A stretch of DNA of 64,000 nt, from the NCBI RefSeq assembly GCF_020696975.1, contig NZ_JAJGBK010000014.1, positions 1 through 64,000 of the forward strand. Reading direction: 5' to 3'. The DNA is from Methanoculleus sp. (GTDB lineage Archaea > Halobacteriota > Methanomicrobia > Methanomicrobiales > Methanoculleaceae). The translations under genes were made by a program, and so were the position numbers. Each line of letters opens with the position of its first letter. Position 1 is the first letter of the stretch. Under the pieces are notes generated by a model. It saw only the letters and a program-made list of their open reading frames with translations. It was not told the origin of the DNA and did no database searches. Shown here in pieces: positions 34,032 through 43,640 of the stretch.

Positions 34032-34489
34032 TGCTGCATCACCTCGTCAAGTCGCCGCTTCAGCGGCATGGGGTTGTGCACGGCCTTCGCCGCGACGACC
34101 TCGCAGGGGAACTCAATCTCGCCGGCGAGGTCTTCCGCGTGCTCCCCGAAGAGGAGCGCATACAACCGCGCCTTTGATATGTAGGCCATCGTCCCGGCAT
34201 ACGCAATCCCCGAGTCGTTGTGGATGAAGACGAAACAGAGGTCGAAGTCACGCTCTTTTCCCGTGATCGCGTCGATTGCATCGTCAAGGTCGGTCATCTC
34301 CGAGACGTAGTACCGGCCCGGGTCGGCAACCTCCATCAGTTTCCGCGCCGCCGTCGTCCCGGCAATCACGGGCCGGATACCCTGCTGCTTCAGACTGTGC
34401 AGCAGGTAGAGCGCCATGCTCGTCTGGACGGGCACCTGCGGGCACCCGAGCAGGATCAGTGCGGTCTTCTCTTCGTTATTCTCTGTCAT
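34007..34489 (-). CDS. DUF1890 family protein (methanogen-specific)
   Basis: Protein of 160 residues starting MTENNEEKTALILLGCPQVP. It looks like a compact alpha/beta Rossmann-type domain, with cysteines in LLGCPQ, FDLCFVF and EFPCEVV. DUF1890 occurs in methanogens next to DUF1894. The ATG overlaps the fdhD stop as ATGA, so expression with fdhD is tightly coupled. The exposed Cys in the first loop would suit a sulfur-carrying or redox role, but that is inference. Confidence 0.82.
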   Translation of the reverse strand: MTENNEEKTALILLGCPQVPVQTSMALYLLHSLKQQGIRPVIAGTTAARKLMEVADPGRYYVSEMTDLDDAIDAITGKERDFDLCFVFIHNDSGIAYAGTMAYISKARLYALLFGEHAEDLAGEIEFPCEVVAAKAVHNPMPLKRRLDEVMQQWAAVSKQ

Positions 34490-35235
34490 GGTTGAGCCTT
34501 CTTTAGGCGTTCGAGGACGTCGGGCACCCGCTCGGGATGCGTGTAGATGGTGAACCGGTCTCCCCGCGAGAAGCCAATCAGGGTGATCCCCGCCCTCTCC
34601 GCCGTGAGGATCCCCCCGTCGGTCGAGGCGGCGCGGGAGACGACGATCGGGATACCCGCGTTTGCCGCCTTCGCGACCATCCCCGCCGGTTGCCGGCCAG
34701 TGCACCCGAGGATGCAGGTCGACCGGTCGAGCCCCCGGAGGGCCGCGTGGCCCACGACCTTGTCGACGGTGTTGTGCCTCCCGACGTCGCAGGCCCGGGT
34801 GATGAGTTCGCCGTCGCAGAAGAGGACCGAGCAGTGGACGGCGCCGGTCCTCCGCCAGACATCGGACTCGATCGCCGCCGTGACCGCACGGATGCCGGCC
34901 GCCGTGACGGTGATGGACGAAGCGACCGATCCCGGCTCGCCGACCACGCGGGAGCCGCCGGAGGACTCCGTCTCGAGCTGGATCTCCTTTTTCGCCGGGG
35001 CGGTGATGTGGATATCCTTCCCGGAGACCTCCACCGACTCGACCCGGTCGGCCAGCCCCTCGCTGATGACGAACCCGGCCCCGAGATCGTCAAGGCGGTC
35101 GGCGCTCGCCACCAGGGCCGTGAGGAACTCGCCGTTCAGGAAGAGCCGGACGCGGTCCTCGACGATGATGTCGTCATGGACCTCGCGGGCGCTCTCCCCC
35201 GCCACCTGGATCCCGGCGCGGCAGACGATCTCCAT
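34486..35235 (-). CDS. fdhD: FdhD-like sulfurtransferase homologue lacking the CxxC motif
   Basis: Protein of 249 residues. The C-terminal half is clearly FdhD: DVGRHNTVDKVVGHAALRGL, then GIPIVVSRAASTDGGILTAE and FTIYTHPERVPDVL. FdhD passes sulfur from a cysteine desulfurase to the Mo/W-bisPGD cofactor of formate dehydrogenase. In E. coli the sulfur is handled by a CGxCG motif; here the aligned place (about residues 91-97) reads SGGSRVV without cysteine. Instead CILGC occurs at about 174-178 and HCSVLFC at about 135-140. The ATG at 35235 shares one base with the cutA stop; a GTG at 35238 is possible. Confidence 0.85.
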   Translation of the reverse strand: MEIVCRAGIQVAGESAREVHDDIIVEDRVRLFLNGEFLTALVASADRLDDLGAGFVISEGLADRVESVEVSGKDIHITAPAKKEIQLETESSGGSRVVGEPGSVASSITVTAAGIRAVTAAIESDVWRRTGAVHCSVLFCDGELITRACDVGRHNTVDKVVGHAALRGLDRSTCILGCTGRQPAGMVAKAANAGIPIVVSRAASTDGGILTAERAGITLIGFSRGDRFTIYTHPERVPDVLERLKKAQP

Positions 35236-35552
35236 CACGATGTCTCCTCCCGGATCCAGTCCAGGTACGGCGTGTAGCCGCCGATGATGGGAATGGCGAT
35301 GATCTCAGGGGTTTCATAACTGTGAAGGCCCTTGATCCTGGCGATCAGGGGATCGAGCAACTGGTACTGCGTCTTGATGACCAGGAGCCGTTCGGGCTCG
35401 TCGCGGATCGTCCCCTCCCACCGGTAGCAGGACTGCACGCCGGTGACGTTCACGCAGGCGGCAAGCCGGGCATCGACGATCGCCTTTGCGATCGCCTCCG
35501 CCTCACCGGCAGGGGCCGTACAGAGGACAACAACATACTCCGGGAGAACCAT
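35235..35552 (-). CDS. cutA: CutA1-type divalent-ion tolerance protein
   Basis: Trimeric ferredoxin-like fold protein of 105 residues. Family landmarks are VVVLCTAPAGEAEAIAKAIV, LAACVNVTGVQSCYRWEGTI and LHSYETPEIIAIPIIGGYTPYLDWI. CutA1 was linked to copper tolerance in E. coli, but its true role is unclear. Here it is embedded between iscU and fdhD with a one-base overlap to fdhD, which suggests a part in metal or sulfur handling for cofactor assembly rather than independent copper resistance. Confidence 0.88.
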   Translation of the reverse strand: MVLPEYVVVLCTAPAGEAEAIAKAIVDARLAACVNVTGVQSCYRWEGTIRDEPERLLVIKTQYQLLDPLIARIKGLHSYETPEIIAIPIIGGYTPYLDWIREETS

Positions 35553-35577
35553 GGTTTTACCTTTGCACCGCCCGTAT

Positions 35578-36006
35578 TTAACCGTTCTCCGGTTCTGCCT
35601 CGCCACAGCACCCGCGGGATCCCGCGTCCCATGGGGGAAGCCCCTGGCGTGTCCGCCAATCGTTGATGGCGGCCCGGATGGCGTCGCTCGCCAGGACCGA
35701 GCAGTGCACCTTCGCGGGCGGGAGACCGCCGAGAGACTCGACAACGTCGCCGTTCGAGAGGCTCCATGCCTCGGCGAGCGTCATGCCCCGGATCATCCGG
35801 GTCGCCATGGAACTCGATGCTATCGCTGCAGCGCACCCGAAGGTCTGGAACCGCACATCGGCGATCCGGTCGCCCTCGACCTTGAGGTAGATCTTCATGA
35901 TATCCCCGCAGGTCGGGCTCCCGACCTCGCCGACACCGTCGGCGTCCGCCATCTCACCCACATTCTCGGGGTTCGTGAACTCTGCTATCACTCTCTCTGT
36001 ATACAT
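35578..36006 (-). CDS. iscU: Iron-sulfur cluster scaffold IscU/NifU N-terminal type
   Basis: Scaffold protein of 142 residues on which [Fe-S] clusters form. The three cysteine ligands are present in SPTCGD (Cys 33), QTFGCAAA (Cys 58) and KVHCSVLA (Cys 102). The C-terminal tail ends RGCCGEAEPENG with an extra CC pair near residues 132-133. The first base of its start codon overlaps the last base of iscS stop, indicating coupling with its desulfurase partner. Confidence 0.92.
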   Translation of the reverse strand: MYTERVIAEFTNPENVGEMADADGVGEVGSPTCGDIMKIYLKVEGDRIADVRFQTFGCAAAIASSSMATRMIRGMTLAEAWSLSNGDVVESLGGLPPAKVHCSVLASDAIRAAINDWRTRQGLPPWDAGSRGCCGEAEPENG

Positions 36007-37205
36007 CAGTCAACCTCCCGCACCCCGGCGCCGGGCGGCGTCAGTGGCGATATCCGCCGCAGCCGCCCGATGACGTCGGGGAGGACGCTAAGGACATAAT
36101 CGACGTCGTCTTCTGTGTTCGCATCACCAAGGGTGAGCCGGAGCGAACCGTGCGCCTCCTCGTGGGAGAGCCCGGTCGCGAGCAGGACATGCGACGGCTC
36201 AAGCGACCCCGATGAGCAGGCGCTCCCGGTGGATGCGCAGATCCCCTGAGCGTCGAGCAGGAGGAGGATCGACTCGCCTTCGACGTAGCGGAAACTGAAG
36301 TTCGCGTTGTTCGCGAGCCGCTCCGTCGGGTGGCCGTTCAGCCGGGCATCCGGGATCGACCCGAGGACGCCGCGGATCAGCCGGTCCCGCATCGCGGCGA
36401 TCCGGCGGTTGTGCCCCTCGATATCGGCGGTCGCAAGTTCGATCGCCCGCCCGAGCCCGACGATCCCGGGAACGTTCTCGGTCCCGGCCCGCCGGCCCCG
36501 CTCCTGCCCGCCGCCGTGGACCAGGTTCTCAAGCCGGGTCCCGCGACGGACGTAGAGCGCCCCGGTCCCCTTCGGACCGTAGAACTTGTGCCCGGAGAGC
36601 GAGAGAAGGTCGATGTTCATCGCGTCGACATCGATCGGCACCGCCCCGACCGCCTGGACGGCGTCGGTATGGAAGAGAGCGCCGTGGTCGTGCGCAACCC
36701 GGCCGATCTCCGCAACCGGCTGGATCGTCCCGATCTCGTTGTTCGCCGTCATCACCGAGACGAGGGTCGTCCTATCGGTGATCGCCTCCTCGACCGAGCC
36801 CGGGTCCACCCTGCCGAACTCGTCGACGGGGAGGTAGGTGACCAAGAACCCCTGCCGCTTTAGCCACTCGCAGGTGTGGAGGACGGCGTGGTGCTCGATC
36901 GCGGAGGTGATGATATGGTCGCCGCGCTTCCGGTTCGCAAGCGCCACCCCCTTGATCGCCCAGTTGTCGGCCTCGCTCCCGCCGGCGCAGAAGTAGATCT
37001 CCTCGGGGTTTGCGCCGAGAGCCGCCGCCACCTGCCGGCGCGCCGCATCGACGCCCTTCCGCGGCTCGCCGGAGAACCGGTAGAGGGAGGAGGGGTTGCC
37101 GAAGTATTGGGAGAAGTACGGGGCCATCGCCGCGAGGACCTCGGGCTTCATGAATGTCGTCGCCGCGTGGTCCATGTACACGGGACGGTCTGCCTGGTCG
37201 TTCAT
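36006..37205 (-). CDS. iscS: Cysteine desulfurase IscS/NifS
   Basis: PLP enzyme of 399 residues that releases sulfur from cysteine as persulfide. The Schiff-base lysine is in [12 protein letters not shown] (K207), the PLP motif is [10 protein letters not shown] and [10 protein letters not shown], and the catalytic cysteine lies in the mobile loop [10 protein letters not shown] (C330). It is the first gene of a six-gene minus-strand run with iscU, cutA, fdhD, DUF1890 and DUF1894. IscS is the known sulfur donor of FdhD in bacteria, so the order makes biochemical sense. Confidence 0.93.
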   Translation of the reverse strand: MNDQADRPVYMDHAATTFMKPEVLAAMAPYFSQYFGNPSSLYRFSGEPRKGVDAARRQVAAALGANPEEIYFCAGGSEADNWAIKGVALANRKRGDHIITSAIEHHAVLHTCEWLKRQGFLVTYLPVDEFGRVDPGSVEEAITDRTTLVSVMTANNEIGTIQPVAEIGRVAHDHGALFHTDAVQAVGAVPIDVDAMNIDLLSLSGHKFYGPKGTGALYVRRGTRLENLVHGGGQERGRRAGTENVPGIVGLGRAIELATADIEGHNRRIAAMRDRLIRGVLGSIPDARLNGHPTERLANNANFSFRYVEGESILLLLDAQGICASTGSACSSGSLEPSHVLLATGLSHEEAHGSLRLTLGDANTEDDVDYVLSVLPDVIGRLRRISPLTPPGAGVREVD

Positions 37206-37312
37206 GTCCGCTAAAGGGTTGGATGCAGGGGCGTATCAGCGTTACCGGACCGGGGGCATCCTCGGGGACGAGCAAGAAATTAGATAGGCTTCTGCGCGCA
37301 ACCATTCTGGCA

Positions 37313-38461
37313 ATGTACTCAAGACGCATGGATCACCTTCCCCCGTATCTCTTTGCACGCATTGACGAGATGAAAGAGGAAAAGAGGCGCCAGGGTGTCG
37401 ACGTCATCGACCTCGGGGTCGGCGACCCCGACCTCCCCACGCCGCCGCATATCGTGGAGGCTCTCTGCGACGCGGCCCGCGACCCGAAGAACCACCACTA
37501 CCCCTCCTACACCGGCATGCTCGCCTACCGTGAGGCGGTGGCCGAATGGTACCGGAACCGGTTCGGCGTCGATCTCGATGCGAAGAAGGAGACCCTCGCG
37601 CTCATCGGGTCAAAGGAAGGCATCGCCCACATCGCCGAGGCCTTCGTCAACCCAGGAGAATACGTCCTTGCCGCCGACCCGGGATACCCGGTCTACAAGA
37701 CCTCGACGCTCTTTGCCGAAGGAAAGGTCCACGAACTGCCCCTCCGGGCGGAGAACGACTTCCTCCCGGTGCTCGAGGATATCCCCGCCGACGTCGTGAA
37801 GCAGGCGAAGTTGATGTTTATCAACTACCCAAACAACCCCACGGCAGCCATCGCGCCCCTCTCGTTCTTCGAGGAGGTCGTCGAGTTCGCACGGGAGCAC
37901 AACATCGTCGTCGTCCACGACAACGCCTACTCCGAGATCACCTTCGACGGCTATAAGGCGCCCTCGTTCCTCGAGGTCGACGGCGCGATGGAGGTCGGTA
38001 TCGAGATGCACTCGCTCTCAAAGACCTACAACATGACCGGGTGGCGGATCGGTATGGCCTGCGGGAACCCGGATATCGTCGCCGGGCTCGGCCGGGTCAA
38101 GACCAACGTCGACTCGGGCGCCTTCGACGCCATCCAGCATGCCGCAATCGCGGCGCTCACCGGCCCCCAGGACTGTGTCGCGAACGCCTGCTCGATCTAC
38201 CAGGAGCGCCGGGACGCCCTTGTCGCGGGGCTCACCGAGATAGGCCTCGACGTCACGGCGCCGAAGGCAACCTTCTACGTCTGGGCGCCGGTCGACGACT
38301 GCATGACGTTTGCCGCAAAACTCCTCGACCAGGCGGGGATCGTCGCGACCCCGGGCGTCGGCTTTGGGAAGAACGGCGAGGGGTTCGTCCGGTTCGCGAT
38401 CACCCGTTCCATCGAGCGGATCAACGAGGCGGTCGACCGGATGCGGGGGCTTGACCTGTGA
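37313..38461 (+). CDS. dapL: LL-diaminopimelate aminotransferase-type enzyme DapL
   Basis: Class I/II aminotransferase of 382 residues. [20 protein letters not shown] and [20 protein letters not shown] at the start match DapL enzymes, which make LL-diaminopimelate directly from tetrahydrodipicolinate. [20 protein letters not shown] and the lysine in [20 protein letters not shown] (K237) form the PLP site. It is followed by lysA through a GTGA overlap, giving the last steps of lysine synthesis. ATG 37313 is favoured since the upstream frame has unconserved sequence. Confidence 0.88.
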   Translation: MYSRRMDHLPPYLFARIDEMKEEKRRQGVDVIDLGVGDPDLPTPPHIVEALCDAARDPKNHHYPSYTGMLAYREAVAEWYRNRFGVDLDAKKETLALIGSKEGIAHIAEAFVNPGEYVLAADPGYPVYKTSTLFAEGKVHELPLRAENDFLPVLEDIPADVVKQAKLMFINYPNNPTAAIAPLSFFEEVVEFAREHNIVVVHDNAYSEITFDGYKAPSFLEVDGAMEVGIEMHSLSKTYNMTGWRIGMACGNPDIVAGLGRVKTNVDSGAFDAIQHAAIAALTGPQDCVANACSIYQERRDALVAGLTEIGLDVTAPKATFYVWAPVDDCMTFAAKLLDQAGIVATPGVGFGKNGEGFVRFAITRSIERINEAVDRMRGLDL

Positions 38462-39750
38462 TCCTCCCCTCCCACCTCTCGGTCGGAGACGGCCGTCTCC
38501 GGATCGGCGAGCACGACACGGTCGACCTCGCCGGGCGGTTCGGCACCCCGCTCTACGTCACGAGCGAGGACCGGATCCGCGAGAACTTCCGGCGTCTCTC
38601 CGGCGCGCTCACCGCCCATTACCCGAAGATCCGCATCCTCTACGCCGCAAAGGCGAACGGCAACCTCGCGGTCTTCAAGACCCTCGCCTCCATGGGTGCG
38701 GGAGCGGACGTCTTCTCCGCAGGAGAGGTGGCGCTCGCCCTCGCCGCCGGGATGCGCCCGGCATCGCTCCTCTTCAACGGGAGTTCAAAGACCCCCGCCG
38801 ACCTCGCCCTCGCCGTCGAGAAGGGGATCCGGGTCTCGGTGGACTCGCCCGACGAACTCCGGCAACTCGATGCCGCGGCCGGGAAGGCGGACAAGACCGT
38901 CGATATCGCCTTCAGGGTCAACCCCGCAATCGACGTCCCCACCCACCCAAAGATCGCGACCGGTCTTGCGACGAGCAAGTTCGGTATCCCGGCAGGCCAG
39001 ATCCTCGATGCCTACAAAGAAGCGCTCGCGCTTGAGCACACGAACCCCGTCGGGATCCACTGCCACATCGGCTCGCAGATCCTCGCCGTGGAGCCCTTCG
39101 CCCGCGAGGTCGAGGTCCTGATCGACGTCGCCCGCGATCTCATCAATATAGGGGTTGACCCCGCGTTCATCGATATCGGGGGCGGCCTCGGCATCCCCTA
39201 CCGCCGGGAGACCGACCGCGCCCCGACGCCGGAGGAGTACGCCGGAGCGGTGATGCCGGTCTTCCTCCGCGGCATCAAAGAACTCGGGATCGAGCCCGAA
39301 CTCTGGGTCGAGCCGGGCCGGTGGCTCGTCGCCGACTCGACGATCCTCTTAACACGGGTGAACTCCGTCAAGACCGCTCACAAGACATTCGCGAACGTCG
39401 ACGCCGGTTTCAACCTCCTGGTCCGGCCGACGATGTACGACTCCTACCATGAGGTCGTGGCGGCGAACAAGGCCGACGCGCCCGCCGTGCGGGAGTACTC
39501 CGTCACGGGGCCGATCTGCGAGACGGGCGACATCCTCGCAAAAGACCGGATGCTCCCCGAACTTGCCGCCGGCGACATCGTAGCGGTGCTCGACGCCGGG
39601 GCCTACGGGTTTGCGATGTCGTCGCAGTACAACAGCCGCCCCCGGTGCGCCGAGGTCCTCCTCACGGGCGAGAAAGCGGCCCTGATGCGCCGGGCCGAGA
39701 CGATCGAGGACCTGACCGCTCCCATGGTGACGGTGCCCTGGCAGGAATGA
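38458..39750 (+). CDS. lysA: Diaminopimelate decarboxylase LysA
   Basis: PLP-dependent decarboxylase of 430 residues, converting meso-diaminopimelate to lysine. The PLP lysine is in [11 protein letters not shown] (K65), the glycine-rich motif [12 protein letters not shown] and the phosphate-binding [11 protein letters not shown] follow, and the cross-subunit cysteine is in [13 protein letters not shown]. The GTG start overlaps dapL by four bases. Domain order, alanine-racemase-like barrel then beta domain, is normal. Confidence 0.93.
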   Translation: MILPSHLSVGDGRLRIGEHDTVDLAGRFGTPLYVTSEDRIRENFRRLSGALTAHYPKIRILYAAKANGNLAVFKTLASMGAGADVFSAGEVALALAAGMRPASLLFNGSSKTPADLALAVEKGIRVSVDSPDELRQLDAAAGKADKTVDIAFRVNPAIDVPTHPKIATGLATSKFGIPAGQILDAYKEALALEHTNPVGIHCHIGSQILAVEPFAREVEVLIDVARDLINIGVDPAFIDIGGGLGIPYRRETDRAPTPEEYAGAVMPVFLRGIKELGIEPELWVEPGRWLVADSTILLTRVNSVKTAHKTFANVDAGFNLLVRPTMYDSYHEVVAANKADAPAVREYSVTGPICETGDILAKDRMLPELAAGDIVAVLDAGAYGFAMSSQYNSRPRCAEVLLTGEKAALMRRAETIEDLTAPMVTVPWQE

Positions 39751-39757
39751 GATCGCC

Positions 39758-41041
39758 GTGAAGTTCCACTACCTCCTGGTCGACGACCTCCTCAAAAAGG
39801 AGGAGTTCGACCGCCGTGTGGAGGAGAAGGTGGCGGAGTCGGGCGACCTCCTCGACGAGCGGACGGCGGCGATGCTGGTCGTCAAAGACCTGGGCCGCTC
39901 GCACGTCCGGATACGCGACCTCGCGGCCGCCCCGAGCCTCGCCTGCTTCTTTGGGAAGGTCCTCTCCGTCGAGGAGCCCCGGGAGTTCGAGCGGCCCGAC
40001 GGCACGACCGGTCTCGTCGCAAACGTGATGGTGGGCGACGAGACCGGGAAAGCCCGGCTGACCCTCTGGGACGAGAAGGCCGGGGGTGTTGCTGAGATCG
40101 AGGCAGGCGACGTCATCGAGATCCTCGGCCGGCCGAAGGGCAAAGGAAGGGTCCCTGACGTCACCGCCGTCGCGGTCCAGGAGGCGGCGTGCGAGATCAC
40201 CTGCGAGGAGACGGGACCCTCTGCACCCTCCGGACCGGGAGGAGACCTCCTGGTCCGGCTGATCGCGGTCGAGAGCCCGCGGACGTTCAAGCGGCGCGAC
40301 GGGAGCGAAGGAGAGATGGTCGAAGCGGTGATCGGGAGCGAGGACGGCATCTTCCGGCTCGTCGCCTGGGCTCCGGCCGTTCTCGAAGGCGTGGAAGCGG
40401 GGGAGACGGTCGTCATCCGCGGCGCCGTCGCCCGGGAGAGCGACCGGGGCATTGAGTACAGCCTCGGCGAGGCGGCATCCGTCTCCCCATCAGAGCAGGA
40501 GGTCGACGTCCCGATGGACGCGATCGCGGACGTGGAGGAAGGAGGAGCCTACTCGCTCACCGGAACGGTCCTCTCCGTGCAGCCCCCCCGGTCGTTCGTC
40601 ACGCGGACCGGGAGAGAGTCCGCGGTCCGGAACCTGGTGATTGCGGACCGGACCGGGGAGATCCCGGTCGTCATCTGGGGCGAGAAGGCAGAGGAGCACC
40701 TGGCCCCCGGCGACCGGATCGAGGTCTACAACGTAACGGCGAAGCGGGGGCGGTATGCCGACCTCGAGGTGCATGTATCCTGGGGAAGCGCCCTTGTCCT
40801 CCTCGCGGAAGAGGAGAAGGAGGTTGAGGTCGAAGGAACGGTCATCCCCACGGCCCACGGGACCGTCCTTGAGACCAGTGATGCCTGCTACCTCCTCAGC
40901 CAGCCCCTGCCAGTCGGATATATCGTGCGCGGGCAGGGAACCGTTCACCGGGGCGTGATCAGTTTAAGCCACCTTGAGGTCGTAATCCCGGATAGGGATG
41001 AATTGCAGCGCCGCCTGGATCGGTTCACCGGGAAGCCCTGA
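39758..41041 (+). CDS. RPA-like single-stranded DNA-binding protein with several OB folds
   Basis: Protein of 427 residues with three or more OB-fold units: FFGKVLSVEEPREFERPDGT with VMVGDETGKARLTLWDEKAG, then a similar pair near residues 165-240, and LTGTVLSVQPPRSFVTRTGR with IADRTGEIPVVIWGEKAEEH. This internal repetition is typical of euryarchaeal RPA-type proteins. No zinc finger CxxC pair is seen. It precedes radA, consistent with a joint role in replication and recombination. GTG start seven bases after lysA. Confidence 0.85.
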   Translation: MKFHYLLVDDLLKKEEFDRRVEEKVAESGDLLDERTAAMLVVKDLGRSHVRIRDLAAAPSLACFFGKVLSVEEPREFERPDGTTGLVANVMVGDETGKARLTLWDEKAGGVAEIEAGDVIEILGRPKGKGRVPDVTAVAVQEAACEITCEETGPSAPSGPGGDLLVRLIAVESPRTFKRRDGSEGEMVEAVIGSEDGIFRLVAWAPAVLEGVEAGETVVIRGAVARESDRGIEYSLGEAASVSPSEQEVDVPMDAIADVEEGGAYSLTGTVLSVQPPRSFVTRTGRESAVRNLVIADRTGEIPVVIWGEKAEEHLAPGDRIEVYNVTAKRGRYADLEVHVSWGSALVLLAEEEKEVEVEGTVIPTAHGTVLETSDACYLLSQPLPVGYIVRGQGTVHRGVISLSHLEVVIPDRDELQRRLDRFTGKP

Positions 41042-41147
41042 TCCCGATCTTCACTTTCACCCCGCACGGCGAGCGACCTTTATCTCTCCCGCTATAGACT
41101 CTTAGTGTAGCGTAACAGAACACACCAGAGATCAAGTGAGGAATAAG

Positions 41148-42122
41148 ATGTCAGAGATTGATCTTGAAGATTTACCCGGCGTCGGGACCACCACCGCAGA
41201 AAAACTCCGTGAGGCCGGTTACGGAACCGTCGAGAGCGTTGCAACGGCCACCACATCGGATCTCGCCGAGGCGGCGGAGATCGGTGAGGCGACCGCAAAG
41301 AAGGTGATCCTCGCCGCCCGGAAGATGGCGGATATTGGAGGCTTCAAGACGGGCCGGGATATCCTCGACAAGAGGAAGGATATCAAGAAACTCAGGACGC
41401 TGGTCCCCGAGTTCGACGAACTGCTCGGCGGGGGCCTGGAGACGCAGGCGATCACCGAGGTCTACGGCGAGTTCGGGTCCGGGAAGAGCCAGCTCGTCCA
41501 CCAGATGGCCGTCAACGCCCAGCTACCCGAGGAACTCGGCGGCCTCGGCGGCGGGGTTGTCTACGTCGATACCGAGAACACGTTCCGCCCGGAGCGTATC
41601 GAGCAGATGGTCAACGGGCTCCCTGAAGAGGCGGACCTCGGGTCGATCGAGGAAGTCCTCGAGCGGATCCACGTAGCCCGGGCGCACAGCTCCGACCACC
41701 AGATGCTGCTCCTTGAGACCGCACGCGAACTCGCAAACGACCTGCGGAACTCCGACTACCCGATCAGGCTCTTCGTCATCGACTCGCTGACGTCCCTCTT
41801 CCGCTCGGAGTACGCAGGACGGGGCACGCTCGCCGCCCGGCAGCAGAAACTGAACCGCCACATGCACGACCTCTTAAAACTGCTTGACGACCACAACGCC
41901 GTCGGTCTCGTGACCAACCAGGTGATGTCGAACCCCGGCATCCTCTTCGGCGACCCCACGAAGCCTATCGGCGGCAACATCGTCGGGCACACCGCAACCT
42001 TCCGGCTCTACCTGCGTAAGAGCAAGGGCGGCAAGCGGGTTGCCCGCCTGGTGGACAGCCCCAACCTCCCCGAGGGCGAGGCGGCATTCATGGTCGAACA
42101 GGCAGGGCTCAAGTCGTGTTAA
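41148..42122 (+). CDS. radA: DNA repair and recombination protein RadA
   Basis: Archaeal RecA/Rad51 homologue of 324 residues. An N-terminal helix-hairpin-helix domain ([20 protein letters not shown]) precedes the ATPase core with Walker A GEFGSGKS (107-114) and Walker [25 protein letters not shown] and [20 protein letters not shown] in the DNA-binding region are standard. ATG 41148 is used because it matches the family start and follows GTGAGG; the GTG at 41136 would serve only as part of that site. The end overlaps the next gene by seven bases. Confidence 0.95.
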   Translation: MSEIDLEDLPGVGTTTAEKLREAGYGTVESVATATTSDLAEAAEIGEATAKKVILAARKMADIGGFKTGRDILDKRKDIKKLRTLVPEFDELLGGGLETQAITEVYGEFGSGKSQLVHQMAVNAQLPEELGGLGGGVVYVDTENTFRPERIEQMVNGLPEEADLGSIEEVLERIHVARAHSSDHQMLLLETARELANDLRNSDYPIRLFVIDSLTSLFRSEYAGRGTLAARQQKLNRHMHDLLKLLDDHNAVGLVTNQVMSNPGILFGDPTKPIGGNIVGHTATFRLYLRKSKGGKRVARLVDSPNLPEGEAAFMVEQAGLKSC

Positions 42123-42820
42123 AGGCGCTTGTAACGGACGTCGACGGCACCATCACCGACAGGCGGCGGCGGATCAACACCGCCGCCGTCGAGGCCATCC
42201 GGACGCTCGTCGATTCCGGGATCGAGGTGGTGCTTGCAAGCGGCAACACCGTCTGCTTCATGGACGGACTCTCGAAGATGGTCGGGACGGACGGGACGAT
42301 CATCGGCGAGAACGGTGGCGTCCACCGGAGAACGTTCGGAGGCACCCTCCAGGTCTCCGGCGACCGGACGGCCTGTCTTTCGGCATTTGAGGAACTCAAA
42401 GGTTATTTTGCCGAAAAAGGCACCGATCTCGAACTCTTCGGGGCGCAGTACCGGTTCGCCGACGTGGCATTCGCCCGGAACATCGATCCCGACGAGGCCA
42501 GAGCGGTCATCCGTGACCGCCATCTCCCCGTCCGGGTGCTCGACACTGGGTTTGCGATCCACCTCCAGGCGCTCGGCGTCAACAAGGGAACGGCGCTCCG
42601 GGAACTTGCCGGGGATATGGGGATCCGCCCGGCGGAGATGATGGCCATCGGAGACTCGGAGAACGATATCGAGATGCTTGAGACTGCCGGTATCGGAGTC
42701 GCGGTGCGAAACGCCCCGGCATCGACGCAGTCGGCGGCCGACTGGGTCTCCGGGGGGATGTACGGGGATGGATTTGTGGAAGCGGTAAAAAAGTATTATC
42801 CCGATCTCTTCAGCAGGTAG
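42116..42820 (+). CDS. Phosphoglycolate phosphatase, archaeal HAD type
   Basis: HAD-superfamily hydrolase of 234 residues. Motif I is [16 protein letters not shown], motif [11 protein letters not shown], and motif [25 protein letters not shown]; the cap is of the type found in archaeal phosphoglycolate phosphatases (Thermoplasma TA0175 group). It would remove 2-phosphoglycolate, in principle useful when phosphoribulokinase-type pathways operate (see 55333-56355). The GTG start overlaps radA by seven bases; its 3' end overlaps the opposite PRC-barrel gene by 25 bases. Confidence 0.85.
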   Translation: MLKALVTDVDGTITDRRRRINTAAVEAIRTLVDSGIEVVLASGNTVCFMDGLSKMVGTDGTIIGENGGVHRRTFGGTLQVSGDRTACLSAFEELKGYFAEKGTDLELFGAQYRFADVAFARNIDPDEARAVIRDRHLPVRVLDTGFAIHLQALGVNKGTALRELAGDMGIRPAEMMAIGDSENDIEMLETAGIGVAVRNAPASTQSAADWVSGGMYGDGFVEAVKKYYPDLFSR

Positions 42821-43053
42821 CGATCGACGACGATATAGTCTCTTATATCCTTCACCGCCTCGAACGGGACGAGCATCTTGTCTCCATCCATCCTGTAACC
42901 CTCGGTCCTGAACGTCTCGTCCGGTTTGACGATCAGGTCGACGACCTGCCCCGTGGTGAGGTCGGTCATGATGTTTTTAATGGTCCCAATGAGCATGCCA
43001 TCGTTGCTCATAACTCTCTTTTTGGCAAGGCTGCGGCAGAAGGTTTTGCTCAT
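42796..43053 (-). CDS. PRC-barrel domain protein
   Basis: Small beta-barrel protein of 85 residues. VMSNDGMLIGTIKNIMTDLT and VDLIVKPDE, ending with FEAVKDIRDYIVVD, fit the PRC-barrel domain found in RimM and in stand-alone archaeal proteins. Such proteins bind ribosomal or cytoskeletal partners; the role of the stand-alone archaeal forms is unknown. Its 3' end is antisense to the end of the phosphatase gene over 25 bases. Confidence 0.85.
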   Translation of the reverse strand: MSKTFCRSLAKKRVMSNDGMLIGTIKNIMTDLTTGQVVDLIVKPDETFRTEGYRMDGDKMLVPFEAVKDIRDYIVVDRYLLKRSG

Positions 43054-43286
43054 ACAGAACGTGGGGCGTTAATACTATTTAAATGTTCTAAATTCCTTAA
43101 AATCCCCATAAAACAGCATTCTGGAATCCGGGCCGGGAATGACTGTCGCCGGGCGATGCCCGGATGCCGGAGGGCATACCCCGATGAGCGCCCAGAACAG
43201 CGGTTACGCGCGAGGCACTGAAGAATATCGGCCAGAACTGCCAGCAAAACGGTTCTTTCCGGTCGAAAAAAGAAGTCAGGGTTGGT

Positions 43287-43496
43287 TCATTTCACGGTCT
43301 CGGCCGCCATCCGGACATCGGTTGCCTTGACCGTCTTTCTGCCTGCATGACCCGCCAGTTTGATCGCCTCTTTGGCGATCCTCGACGCGTACTGCTCCAT
43401 CAGTTTTGCGAGCTCTTCATTGGCGTCGGAGCTCACTCGTTCCGCGCCGGATTTCTTCACGATCCTTCCAACAGGTGCCAGAGGTATATCTGTCAT
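43287..43496 (-). CDS. Archaeal histone
   Basis: Single histone-fold protein of 69 residues. LAPVGRIVKKSGAERVSSDA, EELAKLMEQYASRIAKEAIK and AGRKTVKATDVRMAAETVK give the three helices and the conserved R/K-T and D positions of HMf-type histones. It forms dimers that wrap DNA. A TATA-like ATATAAAT at 43581-43588 and a nine-base inverted repeat in the leader lie upstream. No second histone gene is in the window. Confidence 0.95.
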   Translation of the reverse strand: MTDIPLAPVGRIVKKSGAERVSSDANEELAKLMEQYASRIAKEAIKLAGHAGRKTVKATDVRMAAETVK

Positions 43497-43523
43497 GATC
43501 TCATTTCCCCCTTTTCATTGAGC

Positions 43524-43562
43524 TCTGTAAAATGTACTCTCAAACAGAACTCGTTTTACAGA
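43524..43562 (-). promoter_or_regulatory. Nine-base inverted repeat in the histone leader
   Basis: TCTGTAAAA (43524-43532) and TTTTACAGA (43554-43562) are perfect complements around a 21-base loop. Given a TATA element at 43581-43588 on the minus strand, transcription should start near 43560, so the dyad would form the very 5' end of the histone mRNA as a hairpin, or act as an operator at the start site. Confidence 0.5.
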
Positions 43563-43640
43563 AGCACCATAGGTATTCTCATATAAATACTTATCCTTCC
43601 CCAGAGGGGTTGAAGGGCCAAATTCAGAACGGGGAGGGTA

